Shown here: positions 25,432 through 33,338 of the stretch, piece by piece | Layout: the number at the start of each line of letters is the position of its first letter | Position numbering within the stretch: the stretch's first letter is position 1 | Assembly (NCBI GenBank): GCA_027592785.1 | Contig: JAQCLD010000001.1 | Span: 1 to 36,476 of the forward strand | Length of the DNA stretch: 36,476 nucleotides | Direction: 5' to 3' | From: Acidobacteriota bacterium | Lineage (GTDB): Bacteria > Acidobacteriota > Terriglobia > Bryobacterales > UBA6623 | Translations under genes and position numbers: made by a program | The notes under the pieces: model-generated | The model's input: the letters and a program-made list of their open reading frames with translations, nothing else | What the model was told of the DNA's origin: nothing | The model's database searches: none

Positions 25432-28005
25432 CTAACCGCCTCGATTCGAGCTGGACTCGGCACGAACTGTCAGGACGTCTCCGGCGTTGATGCGCGAGGA
25501 GCGCAGGGCATTCCAGGCCTTTAGCTCAGCTACTGTGCAATTAAAGCGTCGAGCGATGACTTCGAGCGTGTCGCCGCTGCGGACCTTGTACCGGTCGCCG
25601 GAGTTGGCGGCTGAGTTCGGAGCCTTGACGGTGAGCCTTTGGCCGACATTGATGCGCGAAGAGCGCAAGCCGTTCCATGCTCTCAGGTCCGAGGCGGTAG
25701 TGCCGAATCGCTCGGCGATGCCGCCCAGCGTATCTCCTGAGCGAACCACATAGGTCGACGCCCCGCTGCCGGATGAAGACGGCGCCGGCGCCGAAGCCGC
25801 GGTTGCAGCCGCGGGGGAAGCAGAGGAGCCGTAGCCCACGATCAAAGTCTTACCTGCCTGGATCGTCGAGCCGCGCAGCCCATTCCATTTCCTGAGGTCA
25901 TCGATAGAGACGCCGTGACGCTTGGCGATTACCGCCAGGTTGTCCCCTGATCGAATTCTGTAACGAATCGCCGAGCCGCTCGCTGGTGCGGCAGCCGTTG
26001 TCGTTGCAGAACTCGTGCTGCTCGACCCACCGGATCCGACCACCAAGGTGTCGCCGGCGATAATCCGATTGCCGCGAATATTGTTCCAATTGCGCAGATC
26101 CGTAATCGATACGCCGAAACGGTCGGCAATGGCGCCGAGCGTATCTCCGGAGCGGATCTGATAGCGTCCCGAAGAGGGCGTGGCTTGGCGGTCGGCGCCG
26201 GCGCGCGTGCTCCTGGACGCCGCCGAGCCGCCCACGCTGGGAACGCGCAGCGACTGGCCTACGTTGATCCGCGTGCTCGAGAGGCTATTCCAAGCTCGCA
26301 GCCGTGAAACCGTGGTCCCAAACCTCTGTGCGATCTTGCCCAGCGTGTCACCCGAGCGCACGTGGTAGCTTCCGTCCGGCGCTGCTCCGGCGCTCGCCGA
26401 CGTGCCGCCGTTGGCATTGACGATCAGATAGCGTCCGGCGCGGATGCGATTATTAGGCAGGCCGTTCCACGACCGCAGCTGGGTCACGCTCACCCCAAAT
26501 CTTCTGGCAATGCCGCCCAACGTGTCGCCGTTGGCAATGCGGTAGCGGCCCGAGCCGTCCTGCAGCAACCCGCCGGCGGATCCAGCCGAGCGATAGCTAG
26601 TGAGTTTGGTGTTGGTGGCCGGTATGGTCAGCCGCATGCCGGGCTCAAGTTCCGCGCCGGCTTCGAGGCCGTTGACGGCCAACAATTCGGCCTCGTCCGC
26701 GCCGAATTGCTTAGCAAGGCTTGCCCCGGTCTCGCCCTCTCCGATCTCGTGCCGACGCCATTTCAACCGCTCGTCGGCGGGAATCAGCGCTAGCTCCGTG
26801 CCGAAACGCTCTGCTGAGCCCTCGGGCAGACGCAGTTGGTAGGCGTAAGGCGGCGTGGCCGAGCGCAACAGCGCCGGGTTTAGCTCGCGAAGTTCAGTGA
26901 CCGAGGAGCCGGCCAGATCGGCGGCTAGGTCCAAGCTAATCTCAGAACTCGTCGTGACGCTGTCGTAGCGCAATGGCGGCGCGTAATCGATTTCCCCGAC
27001 GTCATACACGTCGAGATTCTTCGAGGCGTAGGTGAACGCCAAAATAATCGGAATGTAGTCGCGGGTCTGGCGCGGCAACAGTCGCTTCCGGCTCAGTTCC
27101 CAGTAGTCACGAGTCCCGCCGCTCTCAATCGCCCGTGAAACCCTGCCGGGGCCCGAGTTATACGCCGCCAGCGCCAGGTACCAATCGCCGAACTCGATGT
27201 ACAAGTCCTTGAGATGCTGGGCCGCGGCACGCGTGGCTTTCTCAGGATCGTCGCGTTCGTCCAGGTAACGGTCTTGGCGCAGATCGTATTGCTTGCCGCG
27301 AAAGGCCATGAATTGCCACATGCCTTTGGCGCTTGCGTAAGACCGTACCGTGGGCCGGAAGCCCGACTCCGCCTGCGCCAGGTGGAACAGTTCTGCCGGA
27401 ACGTCCTCTTCTTCGAGGACCCGCTGGATCATGTCCCGGTAGGCGCCGGACCGGCCTAATGTGGCCCGCAGTGTACGGCTGCCGCGTGTTCCGGTGAAAT
27501 AGTTCACCATGCGGACCACGGCGGCGTTCAAAACCAAGGGGAGTTCGGATTCAGTGTTTCGCAGCCGCTCTTCGCGAGTTTTCGAAATATCGAAGTCGTC
27601 GGGAATCGCCTCTTCGTTGATCTCATCGATGAGGGCGGTGTCTTCGGATTCCAGTGCCGGTTCTTCGGCCTCGGCGATTTCGGCGCGAGTCAATGCCTGC
27701 TGATAGGCGACGAACTCCGCATCTCGCAGGCCTCGTGCAACATCAGCCTGTTGGGGCGACAGACCCGCAAAAGGATCCACAGCCGCCCTCTGCCTTCTCG
27801 GCTGGGGCACAGGGGGCGGATCGTAGACGGTAGTCTGCGTCTTCGGGGTAGGCGGAGCCTGGCTCTGTAGAACGGTCTCCGGCGCTGGCGCGCTCGGCGG
27901 CTGAACCAAGACCGTCGTGCTGCGGTCGGCGCTGCACGAAACACCCAGCAATGCTGCTGCGACAGCCAGCGCCCAGTCTCGGCGCAACCCGGTTAACCAC
28001 TTCAT
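25432..28005 (-). CDS. MltD-like lytic transglycosylase with LysM repeats
   Basis: An 857-residue exported murein-cleaving enzyme. A signal peptide ends near LGVSCSAD, possibly a lipobox. The region to about 180 is linker-like and acidic. The transglycosylase (SLT) domain covers about 190-330 with the catalytic glutamate in LAQAESGF (E213), then GMWQFM and ALAAYNSGPGRV. A divergent LysM at about 416-462 is followed by six regular LysM units at 487-530, 547-590, 614-657, 681-724, 751-795 and 805-848, joined by Ser/Gly/Ala linkers. LysM domains bind peptidoglycan glycan strands. E. coli MltD has far fewer. A TTGATT-17-TAGCAT promoter lies 46 bases upstream; no Shine-Dalgarno is seen. Confidence 0.94.
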   Translation of the reverse strand: MKWLTGLRRDWALAVAAALLGVSCSADRSTTVLVQPPSAPAPETVLQSQAPPTPKTQTTVYDPPPVPQPRRQRAAVDPFAGLSPQQADVARGLRDAEFVAYQQALTRAEIAEAEEPALESEDTALIDEINEEAIPDDFDISKTREERLRNTESELPLVLNAAVVRMVNYFTGTRGSRTLRATLGRSGAYRDMIQRVLEEEDVPAELFHLAQAESGFRPTVRSYASAKGMWQFMAFRGKQYDLRQDRYLDERDDPEKATRAAAQHLKDLYIEFGDWYLALAAYNSGPGRVSRAIESGGTRDYWELSRKRLLPRQTRDYIPIILAFTYASKNLDVYDVGEIDYAPPLRYDSVTTSSEISLDLAADLAGSSVTELRELNPALLRSATPPYAYQLRLPEGSAERFGTELALIPADERLKWRRHEIGEGETGASLAKQFGADEAELLAVNGLEAGAELEPGMRLTIPATNTKLTSYRSAGSAGGLLQDGSGRYRIANGDTLGGIARRFGVSVTQLRSWNGLPNNRIRAGRYLIVNANGGTSASAGAAPDGSYHVRSGDTLGKIAQRFGTTVSRLRAWNSLSSTRINVGQSLRVPSVGGSAASRSTRAGADRQATPSSGRYQIRSGDTLGAIADRFGVSITDLRNWNNIRGNRIIAGDTLVVGSGGSSSTSSATTTAAAPASGSAIRYRIRSGDNLAVIAKRHGVSIDDLRKWNGLRGSTIQAGKTLIVGYGSSASPAAATAASAPAPSSSGSGASTYVVRSGDTLGGIAERFGTTASDLRAWNGLRSSRINVGQRLTVKAPNSAANSGDRYKVRSGDTLEVIARRFNCTVAELKAWNALRSSRINAGDVLTVRAESSSNRGG
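25462..26547 (-). repeat. Coding tandem repeat: six LysM units
   Basis: About 1.1 kb of imperfect repeats of roughly 190-210 bases encode six regular LysM units, each with an (R/S)xGDTLxxIAxRFG core, an AWNxLxxxRIxxG helix-strand, and variable Ser/Ala linkers. The unit copy number could change by recombination between the most alike units. Confidence 0.85.
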
Positions 28006-28050
28006 AAGAAAGAGAAAACTAGCCAGGCAGGGGCTTAGCGAGCCTTTGCA

Positions 28051-28079
28051 ATGCTAACAGAGCAATCCCTCGAAATCAA
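28051..28079 (-). promoter_or_regulatory. Promoter of the MltD-HipA-DUF3037 group
   Basis: On the minus strand TTGATT (28074-28079) and TAGCAT (28051-28056) are separated by exactly 17 bases, with TG one base before the -10. The leader would be about 40 bases. Confidence 0.45.
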
Positions 28080-28130
28080 TCGGACATTCAGCTGAGTTCG
28101 GCCACCCTGGCGCCTAATTGGAGCCCAGGA

Positions 28131-30215
28131 TCAGTCGTCATCGCCAGCCTCTCCGGTCTGGTCCTTCTTCGCCGCCGCGATTATCTTCTCCGCCGACTGC
28201 GCGGGCACAAAGTCGTAGCGCGAAAACTCCATCGTGAAACTGCCGCGGCCCTGAGTCATGGACGTCAGGTCGTTGGCGTACGTTAGCATCTCTGACATCG
28301 GCGCTTCGGCCCGAATAATCTGCGACTGCCCCTTGGTTTCCATGCCCTGGATCCGTCCGCGACGAGAGTTCAGGTCGCCCATCAGATCCCCGGAAAAATC
28401 CATCGGAGCTGCGATTTCCACCGCCATCAGCGGCTCCAACAGAGCCGGGCCAGCCAGGTCCATCGCCGCCCGGAAGGCCTTGCGGCCGGCCATCTTGAAG
28501 GCCATTTCGGAGGAGTCGACATCGTGGTAAGAGCCGTCGTAGAGCACAACCTTAAAGTCCACCACTGGAAAACCGGCCAGATATCCGCGCTCCGAAGCCT
28601 CTAGGATGCCCTTCTCAACCGCTGGGATGTAAGTCTTGGGGATTGCCCCGCCAAAGATCTCATCCGAGAAAGTAAATCCCTCGCCCCGCCCGGTCGGCTC
28701 CATGCGAATTTTGCAGTCGCCGAACTGACCGTGCCCGCCCGTCTGCTTTTTGTGCCTGCCTTGGGCGTCTGCGTTGCGCCGAATGGTTTCGCGATAAGGG
28801 ATGCTCGGCGCCTTTAGCTCGACTTCGACGTTGTAGCGGTTTTTCAGCCGGCTGACGATGACTTCGAGATGTTGTTGGCCATTGCCGCCTAGCAAGAACT
28901 GGTGGGTCTGAGGGTCGCGATGGAAGTCTAGCGACGGGTCTTCTTCAAGGACCTTGTGGACCGCTGGGCCGAGCCGATCTTCGTCGTGCCGGGTTTTCGG
29001 TTCAATGGCGTAGGCGATCGCAGGCGGAGGGATCTGAACTTTCTTGAAATTTACCGGTGAGCCCTTTTCGCCGAGGCTGTCGCCGGTCAGCGTCTCCTTG
29101 AGTTTGGCTACTACGCCGATGTCGCCGGCGTGAATCTCGGAGACCTGCTCCATCTCCTTGCCTTGCATCACGCTGATTCTAGAGAACTTTTCCTGAGCCT
29201 CCCGATCGAAGTTATAAACCTGGTCGTCGTTGTGCAGCACGCCTGAGACGACCTTGAAGTAGGTCAGCCGCCCCGAGAAGGCGTCGGCGGCCGTTTTGAA
29301 CACGAACAGCGATAGAGGAGCGTCGTCAGTGATCTTCTGCGGACCGTCCTCGGTCTCCAACTGGCCCCTCTCGATTGGCGATGGCGGGAAGACCACCAGA
29401 AAGTCCAGAAGATGATCGGTGCCCATGTTGTGGATGCCCGCGCCGCACAGGGCCGGTACGATGTCGCTGTTGCGGACCGCGTTGTGCAGTCCTGTTCGGA
29501 ACTTATCGTCCGGCAGCTCCATCTCTTCCAGATAGAGGTTCAGCAGCTCCTCGCTGGTCTCAGCGACTGCTTCCACCAGTGACTCCCTGGCAGCCGCGAC
29601 CTGGTCGGCCATGTCCGCCGGGATGGGGATCTCTTTGCCCTTGCCAGAGCCGTCGCGCTCGTACTCGTAGGCCTTCATCTCGACGAGGTCGACGATCCCG
29701 CGGAAGTCCTTTTCGGCTCCGATCGGCAGCTGCACGGCGACCGCGGGTTTGCCCAGGTGCTCCTTGACGGCTTCCAGGGCGCGGTCGAAATCCGCCCGCT
29801 CGCGCGCCATCTTATTGATGAATAAGATCCGCGGGATGCCGTACTCCTCGGCGAAAGCCCACACTTTCTCGGTCTGCACTTCTGGACCGGCAACGGCATC
29901 AACGACAATCAGGGCGCAGTCCGCCGCGATCATGGCCCCCTTGGCGTCGTTAATGAAAATGTTGTAACCGGGCGTGTCGAGCAAGTTCAGCTTGCACTTG
30001 TCCCACTCGATGTGGGCCACGCCGGTCGAGACCGACACCTTGCGGGCGATCTCTTCTTCGTCGAAATCGGTGACGGTGTTGCCTTCGTCAACGCTAGTCA
30101 GCCGGTTCGTGACGCCCGCGGTTCGCAACATGGCGGCGACCAGACTTGTCTTCCCATGGTCTCCGTGGCCGGCGATGGCGATGTTACGGACATCTTTCCC
30201 GTTAAAGACCTGCAT
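28131..30215 (-). CDS. Elongation factor G-like GTPase (FusA2 type)
   Basis: A 694-residue five-domain EF-G paralogue. The P-loop is GHGDHGKTS (16-24), unlike AHIDAGKTT of main EF-G; switch I reads IARKVSV, G3 is DTPGY (80-84), and domain IV and V markers include KKQTGGHGQFGDCKI and MTQGRGSFTMEF. It resembles EF-G-2/FusA2, which is a second copy beside the main EF-G and has no rpsL-rpsG-tuf context here. G4 reads NKMA (134-137) instead of NKMD, so guanine recognition may be altered. Start ATG 30215 has AAAGGAG five bases upstream (30221-30227). It probably acts in a side role of translation, such as stalled or hibernating ribosomes, but this is unproven. Confidence 0.93.
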   Translation of the reverse strand: MQVFNGKDVRNIAIAGHGDHGKTSLVAAMLRTAGVTNRLTSVDEGNTVTDFDEEEIARKVSVSTGVAHIEWDKCKLNLLDTPGYNIFINDAKGAMIAADCALIVVDAVAGPEVQTEKVWAFAEEYGIPRILFINKMARERADFDRALEAVKEHLGKPAVAVQLPIGAEKDFRGIVDLVEMKAYEYERDGSGKGKEIPIPADMADQVAAARESLVEAVAETSEELLNLYLEEMELPDDKFRTGLHNAVRNSDIVPALCGAGIHNMGTDHLLDFLVVFPPSPIERGQLETEDGPQKITDDAPLSLFVFKTAADAFSGRLTYFKVVSGVLHNDDQVYNFDREAQEKFSRISVMQGKEMEQVSEIHAGDIGVVAKLKETLTGDSLGEKGSPVNFKKVQIPPPAIAYAIEPKTRHDEDRLGPAVHKVLEEDPSLDFHRDPQTHQFLLGGNGQQHLEVIVSRLKNRYNVEVELKAPSIPYRETIRRNADAQGRHKKQTGGHGQFGDCKIRMEPTGRGEGFTFSDEIFGGAIPKTYIPAVEKGILEASERGYLAGFPVVDFKVVLYDGSYHDVDSSEMAFKMAGRKAFRAAMDLAGPALLEPLMAVEIAAPMDFSGDLMGDLNSRRGRIQGMETKGQSQIIRAEAPMSEMLTYANDLTSMTQGRGSFTMEFSRYDFVPAQSAEKIIAAAKKDQTGEAGDDD

Positions 30216-30220
30216 CAAGA

Positions 30221-30227
30221 CTCCTTT
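30221..30227 (-). promoter_or_regulatory. Shine-Dalgarno of the EF-G-like gene
   Basis: AAAGGAG on the minus strand, five bases before ATG 30215. It selects ATG over the adjoining TTG codon at 30218. Confidence 0.8.
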
Positions 30228-30264
30228 GAGGACCGCATCACGATAGGTCGGCCCGTGGCAAGGG

Positions 30265-30294
30265 AGTGTAGTACAACCTCATCCGCATTGCCAA
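30265..30294 (-). promoter_or_regulatory. Candidate promoter of the EF-G-like gene
   Basis: Minus-strand TTGGCA (30289-30294) and TACACT (30265-30270) with an 18-base spacer, giving a leader of about 45 bases. It lies in the 93-base gap after the GT-C-like gene. Confidence 0.35.
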
Positions 30295-30308
30295 ATGAGC
30301 CGGCGATA

Positions 30309-32021
30309 TCAGCGAGCGCCGGGTGCTTCGCTTGTCTGGTAAGGCGCCATCCGAGGAGGCCGTTCGTCGGCTTCCAGCAGCCAAACTTGGCGGTCTCGGA
30401 AGTACTCCAGCAGGTCCTCATTCTTACCTGGACCCAGGTCCCGCGCCCAGACGATCGGTTGCTCATCGATGTCGCTCAAGTTGTATACCCACTCGGTGTG
30501 GACGAAGTGATTGGAAGCATACCGAACCAAGATGAGGTCGTCGCCAGGTTCGGCGAGCAGTCGCTCGACTATGGCTTGGAGGCGCGCCGAATAGGGATCC
30601 CATTTCTTGTCCGTAGTTCGCGCCCGAAGGGTGGCAGAGACGATCAAGGCCCCGATTGTGGCGATGACGATCGCGTTGGCCAAGTACGCCCCCGGTCGCC
30701 TACCCTGGACCTGCCAGACATGCATCACCCGCAGACCGCGCAACGCCAACAGCACTACCAGCGGAACCTGGGGAGCGAAGTAGTGCGGCCAAAAGGGGTT
30801 GATCAACGTAAGTGCGTGGCTCGCCCCGGCAGTGGCCAGCAGTGCGATTAGGAGCGGGAGCCGCCGATTCCGCCAAAAAAGCAGTCCCAGCAGGGCTGCG
30901 CCGCTCAAGGGCCTTCCCAGCAGAAACGCCGCAAGGCTGCGCACGTCCTCTAGCACCAAGCCGACTCCCCGGAGTTGGATTGCCGCAAGCCCCGTCTGAA
31001 ACTTCAGGTGGTACTGGCGCATTTGTTCGTTGCCGTAGACCGGTTCCGGACGAAAGTCCTGGAAGCGAAACACGGGGACGACGTCGTATTGCTCCATGTA
31101 TGCCTGATAGGGCAGCTTGATCGGCGAACCGGTCACGCGAAAGTTGTAGAAGGCTAACGCGCACAAGAAGAGGGCTGCCGTCGCTAGCGCGGGGCCCAGA
31201 TGCCTACCGAGCGCCGCTAATCCGCCGCCTTTGCCCAAACGCCAGGTCAAGACCAGCAGCAGCGGCACGGCCAGCGCCAGCCCCTCCCACGGTCTGCTGG
31301 CCGCCAACACGGATAACCCCAGTCCCAACAGCAGCGATTCCTTTCTGCCGGCCTTGCCCTGGAGCATGCGTAGTGCGGCGCCCAATACCAAGCATCCGCC
31401 CAACAGGGCGACGGCCCCGCCCCAGTAGCTTGAGGCCCAGTAGGTCCAGTGGTTATCGCGGTAGTACAACCCCGTTCCGAAGCGCAAACAGGGCAGCAAG
31501 GCGCCGAAGAAAGCCCAACGGCGCGGCGTCCACGGCCTCAGGCACCAGTACAACGCCATGCAAGCCAGAGCGAACGAAACCCATACACCCGTGACCCGAT
31601 GGCCTGTCAGGGCCTGCCCGGCCGCCAGAGCAAGGCCCTGTGCCGGTGGATACTTCGACTGCATGGTCGGCCGCATCAAGACATGCATCGTCTCGAAGTG
31701 CTTCCACATCGGATGAGTCGGGTTCGTGAGGCGTCCGTGGGCGAAGGTATCGGCAGCTAACACGTAGCTGAACTCGTCATGGACGCGCGGGCCTTGGGCA
31801 CGAATCGCCGTGCACACAGCCGCGACGCTGAGGCTGATGAGGCCAACCGCAATCATGGCCCTGCGCTCGCTACCGTAGAGTGCTCTTGCGAGTCCCGGGA
31901 CACGCCACCGAACGCCCAGCCAGCGCCCGCCGGCCAGCAAGACAGCGATCACCAGGACCGCTGCCGCTTCCCACCAAGTTGGGTCCAATATCCTAGAAAG
32001 TTCGGATGACAGGAAGTTCAC
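30309..32021 (-). CDS. Polytopic membrane protein, GT-C glycosyltransferase-like
   Basis: A 570-residue membrane protein with about ten hydrophobic helices and a soluble C-terminal tail. The first loop has the acidic motif RVHDEFSYVLAADTFAHGRL (D82, E83), the position and style of the catalytic carboxylates of GT-C transferases that use polyprenyl-phosphate sugars (PMT/ArnT type). The loop NPTHPMWKHFETMHV and the later SKYPPAQGLALAAGQ are also recalled in unnamed Acidobacteriota homologues. It may glycosylate an exported protein, lipid or polymer; no direct evidence names the substrate. Start GTG 32021 has GAGAG about eight bases upstream. It stands alone between the EF-G-like gene and a non-coding tract. 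Confidence 0.8.
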   Translation of the reverse strand: MNFLSSELSRILDPTWWEAAAVLVIAVLLAGGRWLGVRWRVPGLARALYGSERRAMIAVGLISLSVAAVCTAIRAQGPRVHDEFSYVLAADTFAHGRLTNPTHPMWKHFETMHVLMRPTMQSKYPPAQGLALAAGQALTGHRVTGVWVSFALACMALYWCLRPWTPRRWAFFGALLPCLRFGTGLYYRDNHWTYWASSYWGGAVALLGGCLVLGAALRMLQGKAGRKESLLLGLGLSVLAASRPWEGLALAVPLLLVLTWRLGKGGGLAALGRHLGPALATAALFLCALAFYNFRVTGSPIKLPYQAYMEQYDVVPVFRFQDFRPEPVYGNEQMRQYHLKFQTGLAAIQLRGVGLVLEDVRSLAAFLLGRPLSGAALLGLLFWRNRRLPLLIALLATAGASHALTLINPFWPHYFAPQVPLVVLLALRGLRVMHVWQVQGRRPGAYLANAIVIATIGALIVSATLRARTTDKKWDPYSARLQAIVERLLAEPGDDLILVRYASNHFVHTEWVYNLSDIDEQPIVWARDLGPGKNEDLLEYFRDRQVWLLEADERPPRMAPYQTSEAPGAR

Positions 32022-32234
32022 AGCAACCGCTCTCGCCAGCTTACAAGCCCTGGCGATGCAATGCCCCGGATCGTGTCCTAGCCAGTGACGAAATTCGCGA
32101 GCGGCAGAGTCAATCTGGGGGCAATGGACTGCACCGAGCCCGACAATCAGCCCAGAGAGATTCCGAGACGTAGCGAGGCGTTGCGAAGAGAGGTTGGGCG
32201 CCGGATTGGCGAATTGTTTATTTGAAGGCCAACG

Positions 32235-32268
32235 CCCAAAGGGCCCCTCAAATGAGGAGCCCTTTGGG
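32235..32268. repeat. Two-part hairpin
   Basis: CCCAAAGGGC (32235-32244) pairs perfectly with GCCCTTTGGG (32259-32268); inside, CCTCA pairs with TGAGG around a two-base loop after one C/A mismatch. No T-tract follows on either strand. Confidence 0.65.
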
Positions 32269-32405
32269 ACGTAGGTTGCTACCCCCTACCAAGCGAGAGA
32301 TCGGAAAAAGTTTCGGATCGATCCTAGGGACTTAATCCCCATCACCGCTGCGGCTCTTCTGGCTTTGACCGCGCGCCCGTGACACTGCTCCCGGTGCACC
32401 GGATC

Positions 32406-32432
32406 CCCTGGTCGTGTCTCGACTAGCCAGGG
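32406..32432. repeat. Hairpin CCCTGG/CCAGGG
   Basis: CCCTGG (32406-32411) pairs with CCAGGG (32427-32432), with an inner TCG/CGA pair of arms. It lies between the two-part hairpin and the G+C-rich end of the interval. Confidence 0.45.
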
Positions 32433-32503
32433 ACCTTCTGCATTTATGTATACCACCCCGTGTCAAGTGTTTTGCCTCGAAGCAGGTGCAGGTGAAGGCA
32501 GGA

Positions 32504-32523
32504 CCAAGGGCTCGCGCCCTTGG
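32504..32523. repeat. Perfect 8-bp hairpin with TCGC loop
   Basis: CCAAGGGC and GCCCTTGG form a perfect stem around TCGC. The shape is terminator-like but no T-tract follows. Confidence 0.6.
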
Positions 32524-32637
32524 CTCGGGTGGGGCTATGTCGTGCGAAAGGGGGCGGGTTGGCGGTCGGCGAATGGCGCTAGGACCCGCCGCTCACGCGG
32601 CTGGGCTCGGGTCGCGGGAGATTTGTGTTGGGTTGAG

Positions 32638-32684
32638 GAGGCGCCGCCCTGGCGGGCGGTAGCGCAGCCTTACGGCCGCGCCTC
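32638..32684. repeat. Branched inverted repeat downstream of cytochrome P460
   Basis: GAGGCGC (32638-32644) pairs with GCGCCTC (32678-32684) and encloses two smaller hairpins, CGCCC/GGGCG and GCC/GGC with a TTAC loop. The form is a three-way junction 40 bases after the P460 stop, perhaps a 3'-end structure of that mRNA. Confidence 0.45.
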
Positions 32685-32723
32685 TGTTGCGGGTGCGTCT
32701 GACGGATTGGGAGAAGCCCCCGG

Positions 32724-33263
32724 CTAGGGTTGGCGCAGCACCGGATAGAACTGGGTGAAGACGTTGTCCGTCGCCGCATGTTCGTTGTGGCATGCCCAAC
32801 AACGGTCTTTGGCGAACGCCTTCGCGCTTGGAGCTGCCGAGCCGTCTTTCCGAATGAAGTCGAAGTAGGCCCAGCTCTCGTCGAATTGCGAGCTGTCTTT
32901 GAGCGCTACTTCAATGCCCTTCGATTTGTCCTCGAAGTTGCCGCGCTGATTGATAGACGCCCGCGAGCCGGCCGTCATCTTCTCCATCACCAGCATCGTT
33001 CCCTCGGGAAACTTGCCGCTCTTTTTGTACTCGCGATAGGCCGTCGGCGCGATGTAGAGATTGTGGAACTCCTGGGGTCCCGGCTTCGCCTGGCCTTCGT
33101 CGTAGCTCATCCCTAGCGTGGCGCCAACGAATATCCACTCGCGGTAGCCTTCAGGCAGCACCAATTCTTTGTCGCCGGTATAGCGCGGCGCGGCGTCCTG
33201 AGCCAGCGCCGCCAACGGCAACAAGAGCACCAAGCCAAGCGGACAGAAAAGCAGGAGTCTCAT
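32724..33263 (-). CDS. Cytochrome P460-family protein
   Basis: A 179-residue exported monoheme protein of the cytochrome P460 family (PF16694). A Sec signal ends ALA-QD near residue 22. The domain begins YREWIFVGATLGMSY and includes EFHNLYIAPTAYREYKKSGKFPEGTMLVMEK, SWAYFDFIRKDG, and the c-type heme motif CWACH (155-159) near the C-terminus, followed by FTQFYPVLR. P460 proteins oxidise hydroxylamine or handle nitrogen oxides when a lysine cross-links to the heme; whether this copy has that lysine cannot be read with certainty. The gene is single. A TTGACC-17-TAGTCT promoter ends six bases before ATG 33263, so the mRNA looks leaderless. Confidence 0.9.
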   Translation of the reverse strand: MRLLLFCPLGLVLLLPLAALAQDAAPRYTGDKELVLPEGYREWIFVGATLGMSYDEGQAKPGPQEFHNLYIAPTAYREYKKSGKFPEGTMLVMEKMTAGSRASINQRGNFEDKSKGIEVALKDSSQFDESWAYFDFIRKDGSAAPSAKAFAKDRCWACHNEHAATDNVFTQFYPVLRQP

Positions 33264-33269
33264 GCATCG

Positions 33270-33298
33270 AGACTACCCGAAGAACTCATAGCGGTCAA
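33270..33298 (-). promoter_or_regulatory. Promoter of the cytochrome P460 gene
   Basis: On the minus strand TTGACC (33293-33298) and TAGTCT (33270-33275) are separated by 17 bases. The -10 ends six bases before ATG 33263, which is the best promoter match among the apparently leaderless genes here. Confidence 0.55.
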
Positions 33299-33338
33299 AA
33301 CAAATAAGGCAATCTTCCCGCGGTAAGCCACAAGTCCC

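Larger units (their letters stand above)
32022..32723. other. Non-coding, hairpin-rich interval
   Basis: About 700 bases without a supported gene. It holds at least four strong inverted repeats (listed separately), a CCGGTGCACCGG palindrome at 32391-32402, and a very G+C-rich end next to the cytochrome P460 gene. Short reading frames occur but have no family features, no ribosome-binding site and compositions expected of G+C-rich random sequence. Some of it could be a structured RNA or long 3' end of the P460 transcript. Confidence 0.5.

Noticed and set aside
25462-26547. Regular repeats that could suggest a CRISPR or satellite array
   Set aside because: The units are about 200 bases, imperfect, and in frame as LysM domains of one protein.
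30012-30851. A 279-codon plus-strand frame spanning the ends of the EF-G and GT-C genes
   Set aside because: It is antisense to two strongly supported genes and shows no domain.
32235-32268. Intrinsic terminator between the GT-C and P460 genes
   Set aside because: The hairpin is strong but has no T-tract, and it lies upstream of the GT-C gene rather than after any gene end within 200 bases.
32414-32727. Two short overlapping plus-strand frames in the non-coding interval
   Set aside because: Arg/Gly-rich translations with no ribosome-binding site or recognisable motif, lying across inverted repeats.
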